NCBI RefSeq assembly: GCF_000284015.1
Contig: NC_016943.1
Span: 847,541 to 911,540, forward strand
Direction: 5' to 3'
Length of the DNA: 64,000 nucleotides
Source of the DNA: Blastococcus saxobsidens DD2
Lineage (GTDB): Bacteria > Actinomycetota > Actinomycetes > Mycobacteriales > Geodermatophilaceae
Shown: positions 45,292 to 53,366 of the stretch, piece after piece
Numbering within the stretch: the stretch's first letter is position 1
How the letters are laid out: each line of letters begins with the position of its first letter
The notes under the pieces: generated by a model
Told to the model about the DNA's origin: nothing
What the model saw: the letters and a program-made list of their open reading frames with translations, nothing else
Databases searched by the model: none
Made by a program: the position numbers and the translations under genes

Positions 45292-46149
45292 GTGCTGCCC
45301 GCCGTCACCGCCACCCGCTACGTCACGCCGCTGCGCGAGGGCGGGTCGCTGCCTGGCCTGATGGAGGCCGACGACCTGGGCACATACGTGGTGAAGTGGC
45401 GCGCGGCCGGCCAGGGCGTGCGGGTGCTCGTCGCCGAGGTGGTGTGCGGGGAGCTGGCCCGGGCGCTCGGCCTCCCGGTGCCGGCGCTGGTGACCGTGGA
45501 CGTCGCCCGCGAACTGGCGGTGGGCGAGCCCGACCACGAGGTCCAGGAGCTGCTGCAGCGTTCCGCCGGGCGCAACCTCGGCCTGGACTACCTGCCCGGG
45601 GCGCTGGACTTCGAGGCCGGCGCCGACGGCGTGGACCCGGAACTGGCCGGGCGGGTGCTGTGGTTCGACGCGCTGACCGGCAACGTCGACCGCTCCTGGC
45701 GGAACCCGAACATGCTGTTCTGGCACGGGCGCCTGCAGCTGATCGACCACGGCGCGGCGCTGACCTTCCACCACCACTGGCCCGGCGCCGAGGCCGCCGT
45801 CGTCCGGCCCTACGACGCGTCGGCGCACGCGCTGATCGAGTGCGCGCCGGACGTGCCGGCGGCCGATGCTGCGCTGGCGTCCCGGATCACCCGGCCGCTG
45901 CTCGAGAGGGTGCTCGCCCAGGTGCCCGACGACTGGCTGGAGGGGGAGACCCCGGAGGACCCGCCGCACGCCGTCCGCAACCGGTACGTGGGCCAGCTGC
46001 TGGCCCGGCTCGCGGCCCGCGACGCCTGGCTGCCGGGGCTGGTGGCCGCCGCGGCCGCCGGTGGGTCAGGCCGTCGCCGGGCGCCGGTCGGGCAGAACCG
46101 TCCCGGCTGGCTGGGCCCGCCGCCGCCCGAGGGGATCACCCAGCGATGA
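45292..46149 (+). CDS. HipA-like kinase family protein
   Basis: The 285-residue protein resembles the kinase core of HipA. A strand with the ATP-binding Lys (GTYVVKWRAAG), the catalytic-loop-like WFDALTGNVDRSWRNPNML and the metal-binding Asp segment LQLIDHGAALTFHHH are seen. It lacks the N-terminal HipA region, and there is no HipB repressor gene; instead a DUF3037 gene overlaps its end. The GTG at 45292 starts VLPAVTATRYVTPLREGGS and follows a TAGGTT hexamer. This is not a standard hipBA toxin system. Confidence 0.82.
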   Translation: MLPAVTATRYVTPLREGGSLPGLMEADDLGTYVVKWRAAGQGVRVLVAEVVCGELARALGLPVPALVTVDVARELAVGEPDHEVQELLQRSAGRNLGLDYLPGALDFEAGADGVDPELAGRVLWFDALTGNVDRSWRNPNMLFWHGRLQLIDHGAALTFHHHWPGAEAAVVRPYDASAHALIECAPDVPAADAALASRITRPLLERVLAQVPDDWLEGETPEDPPHAVRNRYVGQLLARLAARDAWLPGLVAAAAAGGSGRRRAPVGQNRPGWLGPPPPEGITQR

Positions 46150-46565
46150 GCGCCATGACATCGAGGGCCATGACATCGAGGGACGTGTTCGAGTACGCGG
46201 TGCTGCGCGTCGTTCCGCGCATCGAGCGGGGGGAGTCGCTCAACGCGGGCGTCCTCGTCTACTGCCGCCAGCGCGACTACCTCGGCTCGCGACTGCACCT
46301 GGACGCCGCCCGGCTGCGGGCGCTGGACCCGACCGCGGACGCCGCGGCCATCGAGCAGGCGCTGCAGGCGGCCGCCGACGTCTGCGCCGCCGATCCGGTG
46401 GCCGGCGCCGCCGGCCGGGAGGCCCTGGGGTCGCGCTTCCGCTGGCTCACCGCCCCGCGCAGCACCGTCATCCAGCCCGGTCCGGTGCACACCGGACTGA
46501 CCGCCGCCCCCGACGCCGAGGCCGACCGGCTGCTGCGGCTGCTGGTCCTGCCCATCGAGGGCTGA
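46146..46565 (+). CDS. DUF3037 family protein
   Basis: The 139-residue product contains FEYAVLRVVPRIERGESLNAGVLVYCRQ and ALGSRFRWLTAPRSTVIQPGPVHTGLT, which are typical of DUF3037. The ATG at 46146 overlaps the stop of the HipA-like gene by four bases; ATG 46155 and 46170 are alternatives. Genes for a HipA-like kinase and DUF3037 often occur side by side, so a joint function is likely, but it is not known. The 60-bp palindromic repeat lies six bases after its stop. Confidence 0.85.
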   Translation: MSAMTSRAMTSRDVFEYAVLRVVPRIERGESLNAGVLVYCRQRDYLGSRLHLDAARLRALDPTADAAAIEQALQAAADVCAADPVAGAAGREALGSRFRWLTAPRSTVIQPGPVHTGLTAAPDAEADRLLRLLVLPIEG

Positions 46566-46570
46566 CCCCA

Positions 46571-46630
46571 GGCATAGGAGGCTATGCATGCGTTTCGCGG
46601 GCCGCAGACGTAGGCATAGCCTCCTATGCC
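46571..46630. repeat. 60-bp dispersed palindromic repeat, copy B
   Basis: GGCATAGGAGGCTATGC and GCATAGCCTCCTATGCC form inverted arms. The interior shares GCCGCAGACGTA with copy A at 3966-4025. Here it fills the gap between two convergent genes, where it could act as a bidirectional terminator. Confidence 0.85.
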
Positions 46631-46637
46631 CTGCTGC

Positions 46638-46931
46638 TCAGGCGGGGAGCAGGGCGTCGATGCGCCGGGCCAGTTCGAGGTCCAGCTCGCTGACGCCGCC
46701 GGCGGAGTGGCTGACCAGCGTCAGGTGCAGCGTCCGGTACCGCAGGTCGACGTCGGGGTGGTGGTCCATCTCCTCGGCGACGTCGGCGATCGCCACGATC
46801 GCGGCGACCGCGTCCCGGAAGCTCGGCTGCTCCACGGTCCGGCGGATCCCCGCACCGTCTCCAGACCACAGCGGTAGGCCGTGCAGCGCGGCGGTGAGCT
46901 CGTCGGGGGAGAGGCGCGGTGGGCGAGGCAT
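46638..46931 (-). CDS. 4a-hydroxytetrahydrobiopterin dehydratase (pterin-4a-carbinolamine dehydratase)
   Basis: The 97-residue enzyme carries the family core EEMDHHPDVDLRYRTLHLTLVSH followed by GGVSELDLELARRID. The HHP and Asp residues form the active site that removes water from the pterin carbinolamine. No aromatic amino acid hydroxylase is nearby. In bacteria such stand-alone enzymes may serve pterin recycling or act in molybdopterin-related pathways. Confidence 0.93.
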   Translation of the reverse strand: MPRPPRLSPDELTAALHGLPLWSGDGAGIRRTVEQPSFRDAVAAIVAIADVAEEMDHHPDVDLRYRTLHLTLVSHSAGGVSELDLELARRIDALLPA

Positions 46932-46995
46932 CCGCCCATCCTGCCGCCGGATGGCCGAAACGGTGAAGCCTTCCGGTTCCCCAGCGGAGCTGTGT

Positions 46996-47706
46996 TCAGG
47001 TGTGCAGGCCGCACTCCGTCTTGGTCGACCCCGCCCATCGGCCGGCGCGCGCGTCCTCGCCCGGGGCCACCGGCCGGGTGCACGGGGCGCACCCGATGGA
47101 GCCGTACCCGAGCTCGAACAGCGGGTTGACCGGGATCCGGTGCTCGGCGATGTAGCCGTCGACGTCGTCCTGGCTCCAGGCGGCGATCGGGTTGACCTTC
47201 ACCATGCCGCGCTTGGCGTCCCAGTCGACCAGCCGGGTCCCGGCGCGCGTCGGCGACTCGTCCCGGCGGACGCCCGAACCCCACGCCGCGTACCCGGACA
47301 GCGTCTGGGCCAGCGGCTGCACCTTGCGCAGCGAGCAGCAGAGATCGGGGTCGCGCTCGTACAGCCCCGGGCCGTGGGAGAGGTCCTGCTCGGCGACGGT
47401 CTGCGGCGGTGTCACGTTGACCAGCGTCACCGGCAGCACACCGGTGATCCAGTCCCGGGTGCCGATCGTCTCGGCGAAGTGGTAGCCGGTGTCCAGGAAG
47501 ATCACGTGCACGCCGGGGATCGCGCGGCTCGCCAGGTGCGCGAGCAGGCCGTCGGCCATGGACGAGGTGATCGCGAACCGGTCGCCGAAGTTGTCCCCGG
47601 CCCACGCGAGGACGGCCAGCGCCTGCTCGACCGGGTCGGCGATACCGGCGAAGCGCGCGTCGGCGTCGGCGGCGACCTCCGGCGTCGGCGAGATCGCAGT
47701 CGTCAT
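46996..47706 (-). CDS. cysH: Assimilatory adenylyl-sulfate (APS) reductase
   Basis: The 236-residue enzyme reduces adenylyl sulfate to sulfite. It has the [4Fe-4S] cysteines C123-C124 and C206/C209 that distinguish APS reductases from PAPS-specific ones. The catalytic C232 is in the terminal motif ECGLHT. The ATP-pyrophosphatase-like fold has SSMADGLLAHLA and DTGYHFAET. The ATG at 47706 overlaps the upstream zinc-ribbon gene by four bases. It belongs to the leftward sulfur operon. Confidence 0.94.
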   Translation of the reverse strand: MTTAISPTPEVAADADARFAGIADPVEQALAVLAWAGDNFGDRFAITSSMADGLLAHLASRAIPGVHVIFLDTGYHFAETIGTRDWITGVLPVTLVNVTPPQTVAEQDLSHGPGLYERDPDLCCSLRKVQPLAQTLSGYAAWGSGVRRDESPTRAGTRLVDWDAKRGMVKVNPIAAWSQDDVDGYIAEHRIPVNPLFELGYGSIGCAPCTRPVAPGEDARAGRWAGSTKTECGLHT

Positions 47707-47873
47707 CCCTGAACCCCCGTGGCGAGCAGTCGGACGGTGAAGGCGCGCAGGCAGGCGCCGCAACGCCAGCCGTCGGCCGACTCCCCGTGGGGAGACAGCT
47801 CTTCCTCACCGCAGTACGGGCAGTGGAACACCGGCAGCTGCCGGGTCCTTCCCGCGACCGGCTCCTCCGTCAC
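47703..47873 (-). CDS. Small zinc-ribbon protein of the sulfur assimilation operon
   Basis: The 56-residue product has two knuckles, CPYCGEEEL and WRCGACLRAF, which should bind zinc. GTG 47873 overlaps the sulfite reductase stop in GTGA, and the gene's end overlaps cysH. A similar small gene lies between sulfite reductase and cysH in Streptomyces. It may stabilise or regulate the reductases, but its function is unproven. Confidence 0.82.
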   Translation of the reverse strand: MTEEPVAGRTRQLPVFHCPYCGEEELSPHGESADGWRCGACLRAFTVRLLATGVQG

Positions 47874-49543
47874 AGGAGCCAGTCCTCGTCCGCCCGGGAG
47901 ACGTAGTGCGCGAACGACTCGCCCGGCGTCCGGCGCTCGAGGAAGCCGCGCAGCACGCGCTCGCAGTAGTCGGCGGTCTCCGCCTTGGTCACCTTGTGGC
48001 CGCGGAACTTGCGGCCGAAGGTGGCCTCCACGCCGAGGTGACCGCCCAGGTGGACCTGGAAGCCCTCCACCATCTCGCCGCTCTCGTCGCGGACCATCGA
48101 GCCCTTGAAGCCGATGTCGGCGGTCTGGAACCGGGCGCAGCTGTTCGGGCAGCCATTGACGTTGATGCCGATCGGCACGTCGAAGTCGGGCAGCCGCTTC
48201 TCGAGTTCCGCGTAGAGGTCCTGCGCGTGCTGCTTGGTCTCGACGATCGCCAGCTTGCAGAACTCCAGGCCGGTGCAGGCCATGGTGCCGCGGCGGAACG
48301 CGCTCGGCCGGACCTGCAGGTCGTGCTCGGCCAGTGCGTCGACCAGCGCCTCCACGCGCGCGTCGGGCACGTCGAGGATCACCAGCTTCTGCTGCGTCGT
48401 CGTCCGGATGCGTCCCTGTCCGTACTCGTCGGCGAGGTTCGCGATCGTGGTGAGCAGCGAGCCGGTGATCCGGCCGGTGCGCAGCGCGAAGCCGACGGCG
48501 TTGCGCCCGTCCTTCTGCTTGGCGACGCCGACGTGGTCGCGCTGGTCGTGCTTGGCCGGCGCCGGGGCGGGACCGTCGGGCAGCTGCGCGTGCAGGTACT
48601 CGTCCTGCAGCACCTGGCGGAACTTCTCCGGGCCCCAGTCGGCCATGAGGAACTTGATGCGGGCGCGGTTGCGCTGCCGGCGGTAGCCGTAGTCGCGGAA
48701 GACGGCGGTGCAGGCCGCCCAGACGTCGGTCACCTGATCGGGCCGGACGAAGACGCCGATCCGCTGGGCGAACATCGGGTTGGTGGACAGCCCACCGCCG
48801 ACCCACAGGTCGTAGCCGGCCTCGCCGTCGGAGTTCACGACGCCGACGAAGGAGACGTCGTCGATCTCGGGCTCGGTGCAGTGGTCGACGCAGCCGGACA
48901 TCGACGTCTTCCACTTGCGCGGCAGGTTGCTGAACTCGGGGCTGCCCACGTACGTGGCGACGGTCTCGGAGATGACGTCGGTGGCGTCGAGCACCTCGTC
49001 CTCGAGGATCCCCGCCAGCGGGCAGCCGAGCATCACGCGCGGGGTGTCACCGCAGGCCTCCATGGTCGACAGGCCGACCGACTCCAGCCGCCGCCAGATC
49101 TCGGGGACGTCCTCGATGCGGATCCAGTGGTACTGCACGTTCTGCCGGTCGGTCACGTCGGCGACGTCCCGGCCGAACTCGGTGCTGATGCCGCCGAGCA
49201 CCCGCAGCCCGTCGCTGGTCAGCTGCCCGCCGTCGATGCGGGCGCGCATCATGAAGTACTCGTCCTCGAGCTCCTCGGGCTCCAGCACGGCGGTCTTGCC
49301 GCCGGGGATGCCCTGCGCCCGCTGGGTGTAGAGGCCCATCCAGCGCATGCGGCCCCGGAGGTCACCCGGGTCGATGCCGTCGAAGCCGGTCTTCGAGTAG
49401 ATGTCGAGGATCCGCTGCCGGACCTCGAGCCCGTCGGAGTCCTTCTTCATCCGTTCGTTGGGATTGAGCGGCTCGCGGTAGCCCAGCGCCCACTGGCCCT
49501 GACCGCGCTGCGGCCGGTTGCTGGTGCGGGTGGGGGTGCTCAC
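47870..49543 (-). CDS. Ferredoxin-dependent sulfite reductase (NirA/SirA type)
   Basis: The 557-residue siroheme enzyme reduces sulfite to sulfide with six electrons. The cluster cysteines are in CTGLEFC and CPNSC. Y72 (MGLYTQR) and C164 (EACGDTPRV) match the Tyr-Cys pair seen next to the siroheme in mycobacterial NirA. Siroheme-binding arginines lie in the RWMGLYTQR region. The GTG at 49543 gives VSTPTRTSNRPQ, and AGGAAG lies upstream. A leader peptide and hairpin precede the gene. The nearby cysH makes sulfite rather than nitrite the likely substrate. Confidence 0.92.
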   Translation of the reverse strand: MSTPTRTSNRPQRGQGQWALGYREPLNPNERMKKDSDGLEVRQRILDIYSKTGFDGIDPGDLRGRMRWMGLYTQRAQGIPGGKTAVLEPEELEDEYFMMRARIDGGQLTSDGLRVLGGISTEFGRDVADVTDRQNVQYHWIRIEDVPEIWRRLESVGLSTMEACGDTPRVMLGCPLAGILEDEVLDATDVISETVATYVGSPEFSNLPRKWKTSMSGCVDHCTEPEIDDVSFVGVVNSDGEAGYDLWVGGGLSTNPMFAQRIGVFVRPDQVTDVWAACTAVFRDYGYRRQRNRARIKFLMADWGPEKFRQVLQDEYLHAQLPDGPAPAPAKHDQRDHVGVAKQKDGRNAVGFALRTGRITGSLLTTIANLADEYGQGRIRTTTQQKLVILDVPDARVEALVDALAEHDLQVRPSAFRRGTMACTGLEFCKLAIVETKQHAQDLYAELEKRLPDFDVPIGINVNGCPNSCARFQTADIGFKGSMVRDESGEMVEGFQVHLGGHLGVEATFGRKFRGHKVTKAETADYCERVLRGFLERRTPGESFAHYVSRADEDWLL

Positions 49544-49616
49544 GTGGCGTACTTCTTCCTGCGCTCGCCGTCCGCCCAGCTGCGGGCCGGGGGAGACGGG
49601 GCGCTGCTGGATCGGA

Positions 49617-49636
49617 GCGCAGCGGAGGAGCTGCGC
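49617..49636 (-). promoter_or_regulatory. Hairpin between leader peptide and sulfite reductase gene
   Basis: GCGCAGC (49617-49623) and GCTGCGC (49630-49636) pair around a six-base loop. On the transcript the loop reads UCCUCC, complementary to a Shine-Dalgarno sequence. It lies 13 bases after the leader peptide stop, where an attenuating structure would be expected. Confidence 0.45.
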
Positions 49637-49649
49637 GGGAGAACCTGGG

Positions 49650-49736
49650 TCAGCGCGCGGCGCGACAGGCGGCGCTGGAGACCAGCGCGAGATCGATGTG
49701 CAGGCGCGCGACGAGGAACGCGCTGCCATCGGTCAT
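49650..49736 (-). CDS. Sulfur-operon leader peptide
   Basis: A 28-residue frame starts at ATG 49736 (MTDGSAFLVAR) and ends LHIDLALVSSAACRAAR. Short peptides with an RLH-I/V-DL stretch and a terminal Cys-Arg are found upstream of sulfur assimilation genes in many actinobacteria and are annotated as putative leader peptides. Slow translation of the Cys codon when Cys-tRNA is scarce is thought to alter the mRNA so the downstream genes are expressed. The peptide lies 106 bases before the sulfite reductase start. Too short for ordinary gene finding. Confidence 0.75.
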   Translation of the reverse strand: MTDGSAFLVARLHIDLALVSSAACRAAR

Positions 49737-49901
49737 GCGTCGATGGTGCCACAGTGCCGGGGAACCCGGCGGGTGCAGCGGATCACGCCCGGTCCGGTGG
49801 CGGTCGATCCCCGCCCGGACGAGGGATCCCGACCCTGCCGGGAGCGTTCCCGAGGTGTCGGTGACGGGCACCGCCCGGGCCGGATGCTCACGGGCTCCGG
49901 A

Positions 49902-50384
49902 TCACTCCTCCGGCGGGGCGCTGAAGGACCGCCAGGCGTCGTCGATGGCCACCAGCTCGGCGGCGTGCGGCGGCAGCTGGCCGGCCACGACGTCGGCGAC
50001 CGTGACCCCTTCCAGGACGCGGCGGTAGGCCTCCCGTGCGGCGACCCACACGCCCGCCAGCCCGGCAGCCGCACCCGGGTACACGACGTCCTCGGGGCGC
50101 TGGCCGTGCACCTCGGCGAGGAATCCCTGCTCCACCCGCATGACGCGCGCGATGGAGATCTCCGAGGCGGGGAGCGCCAGGCGGTACCCGCCGTCCCGGC
50201 CACGCTGGCTGGTGACCAGCCGGGCGTGCTGCAGATCGGCGAGGATGGCCTGGAGGAACCGGCTCGGGATGTCCTGGGCGGTGGCGATGCGTTCGGCGGT
50301 GAGCGAACCCGGCGCCGCAGCGGCGAGCTCGACCACCGCTCGGACGGCGTAGTCGACGCGGGCGTTGATGCGCACGCAGGACAT
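49902..50384 (-). CDS. Rrf2-family transcriptional regulator
   Basis: The 160-residue protein starts MSCVRINARVDYAVRAVVELA and has the Rrf2 winged helix (IPSRFLQAILADLQHARLVTSQRGRDGGYRLA). The three-cysteine cluster motif of IscR/NsrR is absent, so it probably does not bind an Fe-S cluster. CymR-type members without cysteines control cysteine synthesis in other bacteria. Its position just upstream of the sulfur operon supports a similar role by inference. The start is 27 bases from the divergent Nudix gene. Confidence 0.88.
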   Translation of the reverse strand: MSCVRINARVDYAVRAVVELAAAAPGSLTAERIATAQDIPSRFLQAILADLQHARLVTSQRGRDGGYRLALPASEISIARVMRVEQGFLAEVHGQRPEDVVYPGAAAGLAGVWVAAREAYRRVLEGVTVADVVAGQLPPHAAELVAIDDAWRSFSAPPEE

Positions 50385-50411
50385 AGTGCCGCCATCTGCG
50401 ACAGTGCCCCG

Positions 50412-51197
50412 GTGTTCCGGCTGCGTTTCACCACGTTGGTGGAGGCGCCGCTGACCGTGGCGTTCGACGTCGCCCGTGCGCTGGGCCGGCCGTGGCCGGT
50501 GCCGCTGGAGGAGGTCGTCTCCGTACGGCCCGAGCGGGACGTGTACGCCGTCGCCCGCGGCCGCGGCTGGATCACCCACTCACGGCGGTTCACGGCCACC
50601 GGCGCCGGGACGCTCGTCGACGAGCAGGTCGACTGGGACACCGGGCTGCCCGGCATCGTCAGCGGCGTCGTCGACCGGCTGGTGCTGCGCGGCCGGGTCG
50701 TCCGGGCGATGCAGGCGCACCTGGACGGCTACGCCGCGGCGGCCGCCCACCGGGCGCTGGACGTCGTCCGGGTGGTCGGCGCCGCGCTGGTCGACGGCGA
50801 CCGGGTGCTCGTCGCGCAGCGATCCGGGGGCCGCTACGACGGCTGCTGGGAGTTCCCCGGCGGCAAGGTGGAGCCGGGGGAGTCGGACCTGGCCGCCCTC
50901 GTCCGCGAGTGCGCGGAGGAGCTGCGGGTCGACGTCGTCCCGCAGGCGTTCCTGGGCGAGGTGCTGCTGGACGGCGTCGTCGCCGGTGGTGCGCCCGGCG
51001 CGTCCACCATGCGCGTGTGGTGGGGCCGGATCGCGCACGGCCGGCCGGTTGCGCACGAACACGCTCAGCTGCGGTGGGTGGGTGCTGCGGACCTCGACGC
51101 GCTGGACTGGATCCCCGCCGACCGCCCGCTCCTCCCCGCCGTCCGTGCCCTCCTCGGCCTCGGCGGGGCGCCTCGCAGGGGCCGTACCAGCCGGTAG
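50412..51197 (+). CDS. Nudix hydrolase with N-terminal SRPBCC-like domain
   Basis: The 261-residue product has about 120 residues resembling an SRPBCC domain (FRLRFTTLVEAPLTVAFDVARALG, later RVVRAMQAHLDGY). A MutT-type Nudix domain follows with AQRSGGRYDGCWEFPGGKVEPGE and the box end RECAEELRV. The C-terminal fold resembles 8-oxo-dGTP-cleaving MutT proteins. The fusion is unusual. GTG 50412 is the first start that keeps both domains. Confidence 0.82.
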   Translation: MFRLRFTTLVEAPLTVAFDVARALGRPWPVPLEEVVSVRPERDVYAVARGRGWITHSRRFTATGAGTLVDEQVDWDTGLPGIVSGVVDRLVLRGRVVRAMQAHLDGYAAAAAHRALDVVRVVGAALVDGDRVLVAQRSGGRYDGCWEFPGGKVEPGESDLAALVRECAEELRVDVVPQAFLGEVLLDGVVAGGAPGASTMRVWWGRIAHGRPVAHEHAQLRWVGAADLDALDWIPADRPLLPAVRALLGLGGAPRRGRTSR

Positions 51198-51517
51198 GCA
51201 CGCCGACACGCCGGGCGCGGCGGTGCGGAAGGTCTTCGGTGCGTGCCCGCTGTCACAGGACGGCTGCCCGGTTGTCGGCCCGCCCGCTACGGAAGTTGCG
51301 GTTGTTCCGCGGAACGTGACCCGAGGTCACAACTCGATGACGTACGTGGACACCCTTCGCGCGGCGTGCCTAGGGTCCTCCCGTCGTACTCGGGAGACTC
51401 CCGTCTCCGGGTGCGTATCTGCTCGAGACCAACCCCGTCGTCCGGTCGTCCTCGCGAGAGGCGGCGCTCGACATGTCCGGTCCCCCCGCGGAATGCGGGC
51501 TGAGGGAGGCATTGCAC
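51198..51517. other. 320-base upstream region of the peptide transporter operon
   Basis: No gene is supported here. A 13-base inverted repeat, CGGGAG-A-CTCCCG, lies at 51391-51403 about 115 bases before the start codon and may be an operator. GAGGGAGG (51503-51510) is the ribosome binding site for the GTG at 51518. Confidence 0.5.
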
Positions 51518-53173
51518 GTGAAGTTGAGCAAGCGCAACAGTGGGCTCGTCGCGACGGCCATCGCCGCCGCGCTGCTGATGACGGCCTGTGGCGGTGGCGA
51601 TGACGAGGGCGGCGAGGGCGGCGGCTCCGCCGACGGCGGCGGCTCGTACAGCCTGGCCATCAACAACCCGGAGAACCCGCTCGTCCCCGGTAACACGACC
51701 GAGAGCGAGGGCGCGCAGGTCATCAAGGCGCTCTGGACCGGTCTGATCGAGTACGCCGAGGACGGCGAGGTCCAGTACACGGGCATCGCGGAGTCCATCG
51801 AGTCCGACGACAACACCACGTGGACCATCACCCTCAAGGACGGCTGGACGTTCCACGACGGCACCCCGGTGACCGCGTCGTCGTTCGTCGACGCGTGGAA
51901 CTACACGGCCTACAGCCCGAACGCCCAGGGTGGGTCGTACTTCCTCTCCAACATCGTGGGCTACAAGGATCTGCAGGCCCCGACCGACGACGCCGGTGAG
52001 ATCACCGGGGACCCGGTCGCCACCGAGATGACCGGTCTCGAGGTCGTCGACGACCAGACCTTCACGGTCACCCTCAACGACCCGTTCGCCCAGTTCCCCG
52101 TGACGGTGGGCTACAACGCCTTCTTCCCGATGGCCGAGGCCTTCTTCGAGGACCCGGAAGCGGCCGCGCTCGACACCCCGATCGGCACCGGTCCCTTCCA
52201 GGCCGAGGGCCCGTTCGAGGAGGGCGTGGGCATCACCCTGTCGAAGTACGACGACTACGCGGGAGAGAACGAGGCCAACGCCGAGACCCTGGAGATCGAC
52301 GTCTACTCGGAGATCACCACCTCCTACCGGGACGTCCAGGGTGGCAACCTGGACGTGGTGAAGGACATCCCGGCCGACGTCATCGCCACCGCGCCGGCGG
52401 AGTTCGGTGACCGGTTCATCGAGCGCCCGTCGTCGTCGTTCACGTACCTCGGCGTGCCCACCTACGACCCGCGCTTCGCCGACAAGCGGGTGCGCCAGGC
52501 GTTCTCCATGGCGATCGATCGCGGGGCCATCACCGACGCGATCTTCAACGGCACCTTCACCCCGGCCACCGACGCGATCGCCCCGGTCGTCGACGGTTAC
52601 CGCGAGGGTGCCTGCGAGTACTGCGAGCTCGACGTCGAGCGGGCCAACCAGCTCCTCGACGAGGCCGGCTTCGACCGGAGCATGCCGGTCGACCTGTGGT
52701 TCAACGCCGGCGCCAGCCACGACGCCTGGGTGGAGGCCGTCGGCAACCAGCTGCGGGAGAACCTGGGCATCGAGTACACGCTGCAGGGGAACCTCGAGTT
52801 CGCCGAGTACCTGCCGCTGCTGGACTCGAAGGGCATCACCGGCCCGTTCCGGCTCGGCTGGGCCATGGACTACCCGAGCCCGCAGAACTACCTGGAGCCG
52901 CTGTACTCCACCGCTGCGCTTCCCCCGGCCGGCTCGAACGTGACCTTCTACTCGAACCCCGAGTTCGACCAGTTGATCGCTCAGGGCAACCAGGCGGAGA
53001 CCAACGAGGAGGCCATCGACTTCTACCAGCAGGCCGATGACATCATCCTCGAGGACATGCCGATCATCCCGATGTTCTTCGGCGTGGAGCAGATCGTCCA
53101 CAGCGAGGACGTCTCCGACGTGGTGATCGACGTCTTCGGGCAGATCGACACCGCGCGGGTCAAGGTCAACTGA
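51518..53173 (+). CDS. dppA: Peptide ABC transporter substrate-binding lipoprotein
   Basis: The 551-residue protein begins with a lipoprotein signal ending MTAC-G, with the lipidated Cys at residue 24, followed by a Gly/Asp/Glu-rich linker. The SBP_bac_5 fold follows: SYSLAINNPENPLVPGN, TTWTITLKDGWTFHDGTPVTASSFVDAW, DKRVRQAFSMAIDRGAI. It binds di- or oligopeptides outside the membrane and delivers them to the permeases encoded downstream. GTG 51518 is preceded by GAGGGAGG. A strong hairpin after the gene separates it from the permeases. Confidence 0.92.
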   Translation: MKLSKRNSGLVATAIAAALLMTACGGGDDEGGEGGGSADGGGSYSLAINNPENPLVPGNTTESEGAQVIKALWTGLIEYAEDGEVQYTGIAESIESDDNTTWTITLKDGWTFHDGTPVTASSFVDAWNYTAYSPNAQGGSYFLSNIVGYKDLQAPTDDAGEITGDPVATEMTGLEVVDDQTFTVTLNDPFAQFPVTVGYNAFFPMAEAFFEDPEAAALDTPIGTGPFQAEGPFEEGVGITLSKYDDYAGENEANAETLEIDVYSEITTSYRDVQGGNLDVVKDIPADVIATAPAEFGDRFIERPSSSFTYLGVPTYDPRFADKRVRQAFSMAIDRGAITDAIFNGTFTPATDAIAPVVDGYREGACEYCELDVERANQLLDEAGFDRSMPVDLWFNAGASHDAWVEAVGNQLRENLGIEYTLQGNLEFAEYLPLLDSKGITGPFRLGWAMDYPSPQNYLEPLYSTAALPPAGSNVTFYSNPEFDQLIAQGNQAETNEEAIDFYQQADDIILEDMPIIPMFFGVEQIVHSEDVSDVVIDVFGQIDTARVKVN

Positions 53174-53201
53174 CCCCCACGGAGTAACAGCACCGCCCCG
53201 T

Positions 53202-53242
53202 GCCGCCGGGGGTGCTGCCCGAGAGGGCAGCCCCCCGGCGGC
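53202..53242 (+). terminator. Intra-operon hairpin after the binding-protein gene
   Basis: GCCGCCGGGGG (53202-53212) pairs with CCCCCGGCGGC, and the inner stem CTGCCC/GGGCAG closes on GAGA. It probably terminates part of the transcripts, or protects the upstream mRNA end, giving more binding protein than permease. Confidence 0.75.
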
Positions 53243-53366
53243 TTCCGTGAGGCCGTTCGCGGTCACCTCACGGCGTCCCGGCCCGTCGATGCCCCCGAGC
53301 TACCGACTGGCAGAGTGACCCGCACGCCGCTCCGTCGAGGTCGGCGCAGAACTTCCGAGGGGAGCC

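Noticed and set aside
45292-46565. Annotation as a classical hipBA toxin-antitoxin system
   Set aside because: There is no HipB-like helix-turn-helix gene, and the kinase lacks the usual N-terminal region.
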